Positions 42,747-50,675 of a stretch of DNA of 64,000 bases are shown here, piece by piece. Source of the stretch: Halosimplex halophilum (GTDB lineage: Archaea > Halobacteriota > Halobacteria > Halobacteriales > Haloarculaceae); NCBI RefSeq assembly GCF_004698125.1, contig NZ_ML214297.1, positions 1,710,891 to 1,774,890 on the forward strand, read 5' to 3'. The notes beneath the pieces were generated by a model. The model was not told where the DNA came from. It worked only from the letters and a program-made list of their open reading frames with translations, and did not search any database. A program made the translations under genes and the position numbers. How positions within the stretch are numbered: position 1 is the first letter of the stretch; every line of letters starts with the position of its first letter.

Positions 42747-43035
42747 ACTGCAGGGGACAGCAGGCGCTGAAAGCCCTCGCCGCGCTCGCGGTCGCTGAGC
42801 GGGATATCCGCGCTCTCCGCACCGCCCGCGCGGATAGTGGCCCGCTCAGGCGACTCCCGGCGCGAGCGCGCCTCGCCCTTTCAGTCCGCCAGGACAGCAC
42901 AGTATCGCGGCCGCACCACCCACCCCGCACAACACCGCAGACAGCCACATACCTCCCCAACCGATTCGCTCCTGGCGTCGCTCATCCCTCGCGCGGCTAC
43001 GGTCGCGCGCATGAAAGCGCGCTCCAGCGCGCGCC
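42747..43035 (+). repeat. dispersed structured repeat, copy B (about 289 bp)
   Basis: This matches the minus strand of 29590-29940 throughout, but lacks the segment of roughly 60 bp carried there near the distal end. The inner stem is TATCCGCGC/GCGCGGATA, where copy A has different bases that also pair. It lies between the tRNA-Asp 3'-end duplicate and a membrane-protein gene, within a 727-bp stretch (42411-43137) that has no credible gene. Frames crossing it are basic and Arg/Ser-rich. Confidence 0.85.
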
Positions 43036-43137
43036 GATTCGGGGGTTTCACGGCCGTCGCCGGTGGGAGCAGACCGGTCGCGGTCCGGGTTCCTGTCGGT
43101 CGAACGAACTATGTGGCGGGCCCGTCTCCGTCGAGGT

Positions 43138-43542
43138 ATGGAGTCCGACACGGTCCCCGGTCGCTGGCTGCCCGAACGGACGCCGACGTGGACGGACGTA
43201 CTCGTGGGAATCCTCGGGGCGGTGCTGTTCCTGAGCAACCTGACGACCCTGCCCGGGCTCGACTGGCCGTGGGTGGCCGGCGGGTTCGTCGCAACCGCGG
43301 TGGTCCTCGGGCCGGTCGCGCAGTCGTCGCTCGCGGCGCGCGTGGGGGAGTGGTCCCGGGGCGGCGGGGCGCTGGTCGGGGTCGCGCTGATCGCGACGTT
43401 CGTCGCGGTCGCCTGGGTCCTCCGCGACGTGGTGGGGGTGCCCCAGCCCGTCCTGTCGGGAGTGGCGAGCGGGGTGTTCCTGGCGTCGGCGGCCTTCGTC
43501 GCGGCGCACGTCCTCTCGCAGCGGACCGTCGAGGGGTGGTAG
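43138..43542 (+). CDS. four-TM membrane protein (hypothetical)
   Basis: A 134-residue protein starting MESDTVPGRWLPER. Four hydrophobic segments are visible at about 19-36, 42-60, 73-90 and 104-122, the first containing LVGILGAVLFLSNL. Loops are short, with an Arg-rich turn (SSLAARVGEWSRGGG). No conserved motif is recognised. The start at 43138 lies well outside the repeat element that ends at 43035. Confidence 0.68.
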   Translation: MESDTVPGRWLPERTPTWTDVLVGILGAVLFLSNLTTLPGLDWPWVAGGFVATAVVLGPVAQSSLAARVGEWSRGGGALVGVALIATFVAVAWVLRDVVGVPQPVLSGVASGVFLASAAFVAAHVLSQRTVEGW

Positions 43543-43612
43543 CCGCCGGGGCCCGGCGACGGCGGGTGTGCAGGTCCGCCAGAGCGATATGGCTGGCTGC
43601 GAATGGGCAGGT

Positions 43613-44266
43613 ATGGACGAGATCGACAGTCAGGCGATGCCGCGGGTGCTCGTCGAGGAGTTCCTCGAACGCGAGGAGGGGACCCGCGCGCTGCTCGACG
43701 ACCTGGAGCGGGAGACCCTGGAGGGCAACCACGAGGGCGTCCGCGAGCGGATCCGCGACCTGGCGGAGAACAACCAGCACGTCTTCTACGCGGTCGCGCT
43801 GTCGCTGTCGGGCTCGAAGCAGTTCTACGGCGACGTGGAGTCCCAGCTGGGCGTCGAGGCCGCGGACGTGCTCCGGGACCTGGGCGACACCTACCCCGCC
43901 CTCGCGGAGCCGTTCGGGGTCGTCCGGACCGAGCAGACCCGCGAGCGGCGCAACCCCGTGACGGAGCTGGAAGCGACGACGACCTACCACGCGGAGGCGG
44001 AGGTTCCCGTGGTGAGCTACACGCCGAAATCGGGGGCGGTCGAGCTGTTCGACGCGCAGGGCTCGCCCGAGGAGGTGCTGCAGTTCGCCTCGTATCTCGT
44101 CCAGGCGACGACCGACTCGCTGGACAGCGCGCTGGACCACGACTACTCGGTCAACACGGAGGAGCTCGGCGCGCTCATCGACCGCCAAGAGGAACTGGAG
44201 AGCGAACTCGGCCGGCTGCGCGACCAGATCGACGAGCTGCGGCGGACGCCGGTCGGCGACGAATAG
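43613..44266 (+). CDS. acidic coiled-coil haloarchaeal protein, 217 aa (hypothetical)
   Basis: Soluble and strongly acidic. Residues 5-85 are helical (VLVEEFLEREEGTRALLDDLERETLEGN..., ENNQHVFYAVALSLSG). A central beta-containing part (TTYHAEAEVPVVSYTPKSGAVELFDA) follows, and residues 180-212 form a coiled coil (DRQEELESELGRLRDQIDELRR). ATG at 43613 is chosen over 43568 because the upstream residues include Cys/Trp-rich non-halophilic sequence. Function unknown; the shape suggests an oligomeric cytoplasmic protein. Confidence 0.7.
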   Translation: MDEIDSQAMPRVLVEEFLEREEGTRALLDDLERETLEGNHEGVRERIRDLAENNQHVFYAVALSLSGSKQFYGDVESQLGVEAADVLRDLGDTYPALAEPFGVVRTEQTRERRNPVTELEATTTYHAEAEVPVVSYTPKSGAVELFDAQGSPEEVLQFASYLVQATTDSLDSALDHDYSVNTEELGALIDRQEELESELGRLRDQIDELRRTPVGDE

Positions 44267-44373
44267 GGTCGTGGGCGGGGGGGCGCGGCCGCAGTCGTGT
44301 CGACCGTGCGGGAGCCGAATTCGGCATCTGCGACATTTATTACCGACGGGGGGAATAGACCCGGTGGGCTTTC

Positions 44374-44661
44374 ATGGTGGAACGACTGACCAAACAGGTC
44401 GAGAAGGAGGAACGGGACCTGCGGATCCTGGAGGCGGTGATCGAGTCGGGACCGATCGGGATCGTCCGGCTGGCCGAGGAGACGGACGTGCCCGAACACA
44501 AGGTGCGCTACTCGCTGCGGATGCTGGAGGACGACGGGCTGATCGAGCCGACGCCGAACGGCGCGATCCCCGCCGACGGCCTCGGCGAGCGCGTCGACGA
44601 GATGAACGACGGGATCGACGACCTGGTCGGGCGACTCGAAGACCTCAAGGACATCTTCTGA
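44374..44661 (+). CDS. winged-helix transcriptional regulator, 95 aa
   Basis: Residues 10-62 form a winged helix: ERDLRILEAVIESGPIGIVRLAEETDVPEHKVRYSLRMLEDDGLIEPT, with the recognition helix at HKVRYSLRML. Residues 70-95 are an acidic dimerisation helix (RVDEMNDGIDDLVGRLEDLKDIF). It resembles small haloarchaeal DNA-binding proteins that sense nothing obvious. ACATTTATTACC (44332-44343) is a good TATA box about 31 nt upstream. It lies 48 bp before the nucleotidyltransferase gene on the same strand. Confidence 0.8.
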   Translation: MVERLTKQVEKEERDLRILEAVIESGPIGIVRLAEETDVPEHKVRYSLRMLEDDGLIEPTPNGAIPADGLGERVDEMNDGIDDLVGRLEDLKDIF

Positions 44662-44709
44662 CTCTCTCGCGGCAGCGTTTAGTGGGCGGGCGGCGTGGGC
44701 CCGGACAAG

Positions 44710-45420
44710 ATGAAAGCAGTCATCCCGGCGGCCGGGCGTGGGACGCGGCTCCGGCCGCGCACCGAGGACCGACCGAAGCCGCTCGTCGCGGTCGGCGACC
44801 GTCCGTTGCTGTCCCACGGGCTCGACGCGCTGGCCGAGCTGGGCGTCACGGAGTTCGTGGTCGTCGTCGGCTACCGGAAGGAGGCGATCATCGACCACTA
44901 CGGCGACGAGTTCGACGGCGTCCCGATCACGTACGTCCACCAGCGCGAGCCGAAGGGGCTGGCCGACGCCGTCCTGCGTGCCGAGACCGAGGTCGACGAG
45001 GACTTCCTGGTGTTCAACGCCGACAACGTGATGACGGGGAACTTCGACGAGGTGGTCGAGCGCCAGCGGACCGACGGCGTGGACGCGACGCTGCTCGTCG
45101 ACGAGGTCTCCCGGGACGAGGCGGCCGATACCGGCGTGTTCGTCACCGACGACGACGGCCGCCTCGACGCGGTCGTCGAGAAGCCGTCGAACCCGCCGTC
45201 GACGCGGGTGCTGACCGGGCTGTTCGCCTTCTCGCCGGACATCTTCCACGCCTGTCACCTCGTCCAGCCCTCCGAGCGGGGCGAGTACGAGCTGACCGAC
45301 GCGATCGACCTCTTCCTGCGCGCCGACCGGCGCGTCGAGACGGTCGCGTTCGACGGCCGGCGGGTCAACGTCAACACGCCCGAAGACCGCGACCGCGCCG
45401 AGCGGCTGGTCGAGGAGTAG
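44710..45420 (+). CDS. sugar-phosphate nucleotidyltransferase
   Basis: A 236-residue NTP-transfer enzyme activating a sugar 1-phosphate, most likely glucose or a related hexose with UTP or dTTP (AglF/RmlA-like). The N-terminal MKAVIPAAGRGTRLRPRTEDRPKPL is the family signature with the catalytic Arg and Lys. FNADN holds the metal-binding Asp. EKPSNPPS and GEYELTDAIDLFLR are the sugar-binding loops. ATG at 44710 puts the signature at residue 1. It could supply the surface-glycosylation pathway, but no glycosyltransferase is adjacent. Confidence 0.9.
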   Translation: MKAVIPAAGRGTRLRPRTEDRPKPLVAVGDRPLLSHGLDALAELGVTEFVVVVGYRKEAIIDHYGDEFDGVPITYVHQREPKGLADAVLRAETEVDEDFLVFNADNVMTGNFDEVVERQRTDGVDATLLVDEVSRDEAADTGVFVTDDDGRLDAVVEKPSNPPSTRVLTGLFAFSPDIFHACHLVQPSERGEYELTDAIDLFLRADRRVETVAFDGRRVNVNTPEDRDRAERLVEE

Positions 45421-45609
45421 CGGCGCCCGGAACGGCCGGTCGGAGCGTGGCGGCACCCGCCGGGTCGCCGATCCCGGTAAGGCGCGGCTACCGCCGGGAA
45501 CGGGGGTCGGCGGGCGGCTCCCCGCGGTCCGGGGACGACCGACGGGTATGTCAAACAGAATTTGAGATTGACCAACCTTGATGAGGGGGTCGTCCGTTCC
45601 CCGACGTGC

Positions 45610-46572
45610 ATGGTGGACAGAGCCGACTCGACCAGGACGACCACGGTGCTGTACGTGATCGTCGTGGTCGTCGCCGTCCTGATTGGCACCGTACTCGCGC
45701 CGGTCGTCTGGAGCGCCACCCAGTCGTCCGGGAGCGATTCGGGGGAGTCGACCGTATCGGTCGTCACGCTGCGGGCCGGGACAGACGCCGGCCCGGTGAA
45801 CGACCTCAAGGAAGACCTCCGAGAGGCGAGAACCAACGACTCCGTCGAGGCGGTCGTGTTGCGGATCGACAGCCCCGGCGGCGCCGTCGCGTCGAGCGAG
45901 GAGTTCTACCTGGCGGTCAACCGGACCGCCGCCCAGATGCCGGTCGTCGCCTACGTCGAGGGGACGGCCGCCTCGGGCGGCTACTTCGGGATCGCGCCCG
46001 CCGACCACATCTTCGTCAAACCCAGCTCGACCGTCGGCTCCATCGGCGTCATCGTCAGCGCGCCGCTGAGCACGGTCGAACAGGCCGAGGCCCAGAGCAA
46101 GACCTACCTCCGGACGGGTCCCGACAAGGCGACGACGGAGAAAGACCAGCTGCGCGAGCAGATGGAGACGCTCCACAACGCCTTCGTCGACACGATCGTG
46201 AAACACCGCGGCGAGAACCTGTCGCTGAGCCGTAGCGAGGTCGCACACGGCGACGCCTACATCGGCCCGACCGCGGTCCGGAACGGCTTCGCCGACGAGA
46301 TGGGCGACCTCAACTCGGCCATCGAGTTCGCGGCGACGCGGGCCGACGGCATCGAGGGCGACCAGTACAACGTCGACTACAACGCGCCCGTCAGCCCCTC
46401 CGGCGGTGCGATCGTCCTCTCGAAGGACGTCGAGCGCGTCGACGGGAACGTCGTCTACGTGGACGGCGCCGGGGAACAGGACACGCAGTTCCAGGAACCG
46501 TACCAGTTCCACGCGGTCTGGGGCGTCCCGGTCACCGAGGACGCACAGGAGGTGAACGATGAGAGCGAGTGA
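45610..46572 (+). CDS. sppA: SppA-type membrane serine protease (S49)
   Basis: A 320-residue protein with one N-terminal membrane helix (12-32) and an extracytoplasmic protease domain. The Ser in EGTAASGGYFG (Ser122) and the Lys in RTGPDKA (Lys173) match the Ser-Lys dyad spacing of about 51 residues in archaeal and Bacillus SppA. Ahead of Ser, LRIDSPGGAV is the oxyanion-forming strand. These enzymes degrade leftover signal peptides. The next gene overlaps by 14 bp. ATG at 45610 is preferred to the TTG at 45562. Confidence 0.9.
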   Translation: MVDRADSTRTTTVLYVIVVVVAVLIGTVLAPVVWSATQSSGSDSGESTVSVVTLRAGTDAGPVNDLKEDLREARTNDSVEAVVLRIDSPGGAVASSEEFYLAVNRTAAQMPVVAYVEGTAASGGYFGIAPADHIFVKPSSTVGSIGVIVSAPLSTVEQAEAQSKTYLRTGPDKATTEKDQLREQMETLHNAFVDTIVKHRGENLSLSRSEVAHGDAYIGPTAVRNGFADEMGDLNSAIEFAATRADGIEGDQYNVDYNAPVSPSGGAIVLSKDVERVDGNVVYVDGAGEQDTQFQEPYQFHAVWGVPVTEDAQEVNDESE

Positions 46573-47623
46573 GATACTCAAGCCGCTCGGCGTCTTCGTC
46601 GTCGTGATCGCGGTCATCCTCGCCGGCACGGCCCTGGTCGGGACCCTCGGCGGGTCCGGCTCCGCGGGACCGGCCGACGGCGAGGAGATCGAGGGACAGG
46701 CCCCCGGCCAGTTCGCCCCGGAGAACGTGCTGGCGACCAGCGCGCCCGAGGACGGCGAGATATCGCTCGATAGCTCCGGCGAGAGCAAGCGGATCCTCGT
46801 CGACAGCGGCCACAGCAACCGGTACTCGCAGTCGGACCTGGCCCCGCTCGTCGAGGCGCTCGCGCGGGCGGGCCACGAGGTCGACTTCACCCCCGACGTG
46901 CCGGGCGACGGCGGCGGGTTCGGCGAGAGCAGCTACAACGCGACGCTGCGGGCGTACGACGCGGTGCTGATCGTCCAGCCGACCGCCTCGTTCTCCGACG
47001 GCGAGATCGCCGGGCTGGAGGCCTACGCCGACGGCGGGGGCCGGATCGCGGTGCTCGCCGAGCCGCCGCAGCTGTCCGTCGGCAGCGGCCTGAGCGCCCA
47101 GATCTCCGAGGTCCGGTTCGGCGCGCAGGAGCTGACCCAGACGTTCGGGCTCCGGATGGGTACCGAGGGCCTCTACAACATCGAGGACGGCGGCAACGAC
47201 AACAACTACGAGAGCATCATCGCCAGCCCGGACGGGTCGAGCGCGCTGACGGAGGGCGTCTCCAACGTCACGTTCGACTCCGCCGGCTACGTCGTCCGGA
47301 CCGGCGACGCCCCGGAGATCCGGATGCGCGCCCTCTCGGGCACGCGGACGCTCGAACGCCGGCAGGCCGGGCAGTACCCCGTCGCGGCCCAGAACGGCAA
47401 CTTCGTGATGGTCGCGGACACCTCGTTCCTCAAGTCCTCCGAGCTGTACGACCTCGACAACGAGCGGTTCGCCGGCAACCTCCTGGAGTTCCTCGTCTCC
47501 GGCGACAAGGACGAGGACGTGCCCCGGGGGAGCGGCGGTAACGGCGGCTTCGGCGGTGACGGCGGCGGCGAAAACGGTGGCGGCGGAGGCGGCGATACCA
47601 CGCCGATCACCCCGTCACCGTAA
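46559..47623 (+). CDS. DUF4350-like exported protein, coupled to SppA
   Basis: A 354-residue protein with an N-terminal helix (10-30, GVFVVVIAVILAGTALVG) and an outside domain. The fold looks like a flavodoxin-like DUF4350/GATase-type domain: RILVDSGHSNRYSQSDLAPLVEAL, DAVLIVQPTASFSDGEIAGLEAYADGGGRIAVLAEP. The last 40 residues are Gly/Asp-rich and lack structure. The 14-bp overlap with sppA implies co-translation. A partner or adaptor role with the protease is inference. It could alternatively bind a small ligand or glycan. Confidence 0.78.
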   Translation: MRASEILKPLGVFVVVIAVILAGTALVGTLGGSGSAGPADGEEIEGQAPGQFAPENVLATSAPEDGEISLDSSGESKRILVDSGHSNRYSQSDLAPLVEALARAGHEVDFTPDVPGDGGGFGESSYNATLRAYDAVLIVQPTASFSDGEIAGLEAYADGGGRIAVLAEPPQLSVGSGLSAQISEVRFGAQELTQTFGLRMGTEGLYNIEDGGNDNNYESIIASPDGSSALTEGVSNVTFDSAGYVVRTGDAPEIRMRALSGTRTLERRQAGQYPVAAQNGNFVMVADTSFLKSSELYDLDNERFAGNLLEFLVSGDKDEDVPRGSGGNGGFGGDGGGENGGGGGGDTTPITPSP

Positions 47624-47690
47624 CTCCCGCAGTGTCGCTCCCCGGTCCGACGCTTCGTTCGGTCCGGCGGAGATAAAAACGGCCGTGCGG

Positions 47691-48020
47691 TTACCCTTTC
47701 TTGAAGCCGACGAGGAACCCGCCGGTGAAGCCGGCGCTGACCGGGATGACCGACAGCAGGCTCACGACGATCCCCGGCGGCTGTCCCCCCGTCGCGGCGT
47801 CGGTCGCGGCGCTGCTCGCGTTGACGAGCCCCGCCGAGAGGCGGTCCCAGTCCACGATCAGGATGCCCTGCGACTCCAGAAATTTGAACAGCGCCAGTTC
47901 GAGGCCCACGAGGATGGCGATGATCTTCGCGACCTTCTTGGCGGTGAACCCGATCAGCCCCCCGATCACGGCGCCCGAGCCGAGTTCCAGCCCGATCTGT
48001 TGCAAGCCGATGTCTACCAT
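47691..48020 (-). CDS. FUN14-family membrane protein
   Basis: A 109-residue protein with a FUN14 domain. GSGAVIGGLIGFTAKKVAKIIAILVGLELALFKFLESQGIL is the conserved Gly-rich helix pair, and the C-terminus, SLLSVIPVSAGFTGGFLVGFKKG, ends in the family-type GF-x-G-G-F-x-x-G-F. In eukaryotes FUNDC1 acts in mitochondrial quality control; the archaeal role is unknown. ATG at 48020 (MVDIGLQQIG) is used because upstream residues are not conserved-looking. Divergent from hflX. Confidence 0.85.
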   Translation of the reverse strand: MVDIGLQQIGLELGSGAVIGGLIGFTAKKVAKIIAILVGLELALFKFLESQGILIVDWDRLSAGLVNASSAATDAATGGQPPGIVVSLLSVIPVSAGFTGGFLVGFKKG

Positions 48021-48215
48021 ATCCGTCCCGGTGACGGCGGCGGGATAAGGCTCTTGTGCCCGCCGGCCAGCGCGGGTAGCCACGGCTTACCGCGGTCGGC
48101 CACGTGTCCGCCGCCCGGCAGATCGGCCGTCTGAGCGGGTGAGTCGTCAGACCTGCCGGCTCGCCGGCCCCGAGCGACCAGAGTTTAAATACGCGGGCGC
48201 CGTAGCCACGCGCGA

Positions 48216-49526
48216 GTGACGGAGACAGGATCCGAACGGCGGGCTGTCGTCGCCAAGCGCGTCGACAGCGGACGGGCCGACACGACGGAGATCCGCGACC
48301 TCGCGCGCGCGGCCGGCTACGAGGTGGTCGGCGAGGTGACCCAGACCAGGAAGGAGGACCCGGCGACCCACATCGGCGAGGGGAAGGTCGCCACGCTGGC
48401 GCGCCGGGTCGTCGAGACGGATGCGACGGTCGTCGTCTTCGACAACCAGCTCGGCCCCTACCAGACGTACAACATCGGCAACGAACTCCCCGAGGGCGTC
48501 AAGCTGGTCGACCGGTTCCGGCTCATCCTCGAGATCTTCGGCCAGCGCGCCCAGACGCGCAAGGCCCAGCTGCAGGTCGAACTCGCGGAACTGCGCTACG
48601 AACTCCCGCGCGCGGAGGCCAAGGCCAGCCTCGCCCGGCGCGACGAGCGGCCGGGGTTCATGGGACTGGGCGAGTACGACGAGAGCCGCGAGCAGGACAT
48701 CAAGGCCCAGATATCCCGCATCCGCGACGAACTGGAGCAGATCGAGGAGACCGAGGAACACCGTCGGGCCCAGCGCCGCGAGTCGGGGTTCGACCTGGTG
48801 GCGCTGGCCGGCTACACGAACGCCGGGAAGTCGACGCTGCTCCGGCGGCTCGCCGAGGACGTCGAAGTGGACGAGAACGAGGATCTGCACCCCGACCTGG
48901 ACACGACCGCCGAGTCCGAGGACCGGCTGTTCACGACCCTGGGGACGACGACCCGGCGGGCGGACATGGACCGGCGGGACGTGCTCGTGACCGACACCGT
49001 CGGGTTCATCTCGGACCTGCCCCACTGGCTGGTCGAGTCGTTCAAGTCGACGCTGGACTCGGTCTACCGGGCGGACCTCGTACTGCTGGTCGTCGACGTG
49101 AGCGAGTCGACCGAGGAGATCCGCGAGAAGCTCGTCACGTGTCACGACACGCTCGCCGAGCGCAACGAGGCGCCGATCGTGACGGTGCTGAACAAGGTCG
49201 ACAAGGTCGACGCGGAGGAAGTACAGCGCAAGCGGGAGGCGCTGTCGGCGCTGGCGCCCAATCCGGTCGCGGTGTCGGCGCGGACCGGCGAGAGCGTCGA
49301 CGACCTCCGCGAGCGGATCCACGCGGAACTGCCCGACTACGAGCGCGAGCGGCTCGTCCTGCCGATGACCGACGACACGATGTCGCTCGTCTCGTGGATC
49401 CACGACAACGCCCAGGTCGACTCGGTCGACTACGGCGACCAGGTCGTCATCGAGTTCGAGGCCCGCCCCGCGGTCGTCGAGCGGTCGCGGTCGAAGGCGG
49501 GCGACCTCGTCGAGGCGTCGGCCTGA
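48216..49526 (+). CDS. hflX: GTPase HflX
   Basis: A 436-residue ribosome-associated GTPase. The N-terminal HflX domain (1-165) contains THIGEGKVATL and DNQLGPYQTYNI. A coiled-coil linker (RAEAKASLARRDERPGFMGLGEYDESRE) leads to the G domain, with G1 AGYTNAGKSTL, G2 TLGTTTR, G3 DTVGF, G4 NKVD and G5 VSAR. Known HflX proteins split or rescue stalled 70S ribosomes. GTG at 48216 is the start; the TATA-like GTTTAAAT (48183-48190) is correctly spaced for a leaderless transcript. Confidence 0.95.
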   Translation: MTETGSERRAVVAKRVDSGRADTTEIRDLARAAGYEVVGEVTQTRKEDPATHIGEGKVATLARRVVETDATVVVFDNQLGPYQTYNIGNELPEGVKLVDRFRLILEIFGQRAQTRKAQLQVELAELRYELPRAEAKASLARRDERPGFMGLGEYDESREQDIKAQISRIRDELEQIEETEEHRRAQRRESGFDLVALAGYTNAGKSTLLRRLAEDVEVDENEDLHPDLDTTAESEDRLFTTLGTTTRRADMDRRDVLVTDTVGFISDLPHWLVESFKSTLDSVYRADLVLLVVDVSESTEEIREKLVTCHDTLAERNEAPIVTVLNKVDKVDAEEVQRKREALSALAPNPVAVSARTGESVDDLRERIHAELPDYERERLVLPMTDDTMSLVSWIHDNAQVDSVDYGDQVVIEFEARPAVVERSRSKAGDLVEASA

Positions 49527-49556
49527 GAGGCCCCGCGGGTGCCTTCCCGACCCCGC

Positions 49557-50006
49557 CTACTCCTCCCGGTCCCGACGCCACGCCAGCGCCCGCTCGCGCA
49601 GTTCCCGACAGCGCTCGCCCTCGACGGTCAGATCCGGGACCGGCACGGGCGAGCCGTCCTCGTCGATGGCGACGAAGACGAACTGCGACTCGGTGGTCAT
49701 CTCCTGCTCCCCCGTCCGGGGGTTCTCCCGGGCGGCCCGGAGGTGGACGCTGACGCTGGACCGGCCCTCGTCGTAGACGAACGCCTCGATGACGACCACC
49801 TCGCCGGTCGGGACCGGGCGGTGGAAGTCCATGCGGTCGATCGAGGCGGTGACGCAGGGTTCGCCGGCGAACCGCATCGCCGACATCGCGCCGAGTTCGT
49901 CCATCCACTTCATGACGTTGCCGCCGTGGACGGTCCCGTAGTTGTTGGCGTGGTTCGGCTGGACGCGCCATCGGTTCTCCAGGTAGGTGTCGCTGACCCT
50001 CGGCAT
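49557..50006 (-). CDS. acyl-CoA thioesterase (hotdog fold)
   Basis: A 149-residue protein of the BACH/YciA type. VQPNHANNYGTVHGGNVMKWMDELGAMSAMRFAGEPCVTASIDRMDFHRPVPTGEVVVIEAFV covers the hotdog helix with the Asn/His-rich entry and the catalytic Asp in WMDE. The C-terminal part (SQFVFVAIDEDGSPVPVP) fits as well. It hydrolyses acyl-CoA; chain-length preference is not predictable. It is monocistronic on the minus strand, convergent with hflX. Confidence 0.9.
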   Translation of the reverse strand: MPRVSDTYLENRWRVQPNHANNYGTVHGGNVMKWMDELGAMSAMRFAGEPCVTASIDRMDFHRPVPTGEVVVIEAFVYDEGRSSVSVHLRAARENPRTGEQEMTTESQFVFVAIDEDGSPVPVPDLTVEGERCRELRERALAWRRDREE

Positions 50007-50097
50007 GGTCCGACAGAGGGGCGGGAGGCTTGTCGGTCTACCGGCGCCGAGGCGTCGCCCGCGGGTCGCTCACCAGAGGGCTCAGGCTGCGGGCCGC

Positions 50098-50601
50098 TCA
50101 CCCGGGGACGCCGGCGGCGAGCAGCGCGGCGTCGACCAGCAACAGCGCGGCGAGCGCCGCCGAGGCGCGGAGGTACGGCCGGAACTGGTCCGCCGCCCGC
50201 GACACGTCGGTAACCTCGTCGCTCCCGAACGGGACGACGAAGTGACGGACGAGTCCGATCGTGCCCCCCGCTCGCAGACGGTAGACGCCGAGTTCGATGA
50301 CTCCGTTCATCAGGCCCCACAGCGCGGCCATCCCGACCACGAGGTGGCCGCGGCCGGTCGCGACCAGTGCGTCCAGCGGATAGAGCACCCACACCTGATA
50401 GGCGCCGGTCAGCGGGAGCGCGACGCCGGTCCAGCGCGTCACCTGCAGCACGCCGTCGACGGTCGCGCCGAACGCCTCCGCCCCGAGGTGGCCGGCGTCG
50501 GCCGCCGGCAGTACCGCGTAGGCGGCGTAGAGCACGCTGCCCGTCCAGAGCGCCGCCGAGACGACGTGGACGACGTACGAGAGGGTCAGTATCGCTGTCA
50601 C
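50098..50601 (-). CDS. CopD/DUF2269-like membrane protein
   Basis: A 167-residue protein with four hydrophobic helices. YVVHVVSAALWTGSVLYAAYAVLPA near the N-terminus places a His and a Trp in helix 1 as in CopD-like proteins, and RWTGVALPLTGAYQVWVLYP and GMAALWGLMNGVIELGVYRL follow. Relatives are associated with copper export or haem-type cofactor binding, but the copper motif is not complete. Function is therefore left as a CopD-like membrane protein. It lies 74 bp after the alcohol dehydrogenase stop on the same strand. Confidence 0.65.
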   Translation of the reverse strand: MTAILTLSYVVHVVSAALWTGSVLYAAYAVLPAADAGHLGAEAFGATVDGVLQVTRWTGVALPLTGAYQVWVLYPLDALVATGRGHLVVGMAALWGLMNGVIELGVYRLRAGGTIGLVRHFVVPFGSDEVTDVSRAADQFRPYLRASAALAALLLVDAALLAAGVPG

Positions 50602-50675
50602 GGGCGATCACCGGCGGGCGATACGGGAGCGGCCGGAAAAAGCGCGGTACGCAACTGCGTGGGCTCGCGCCGGAC

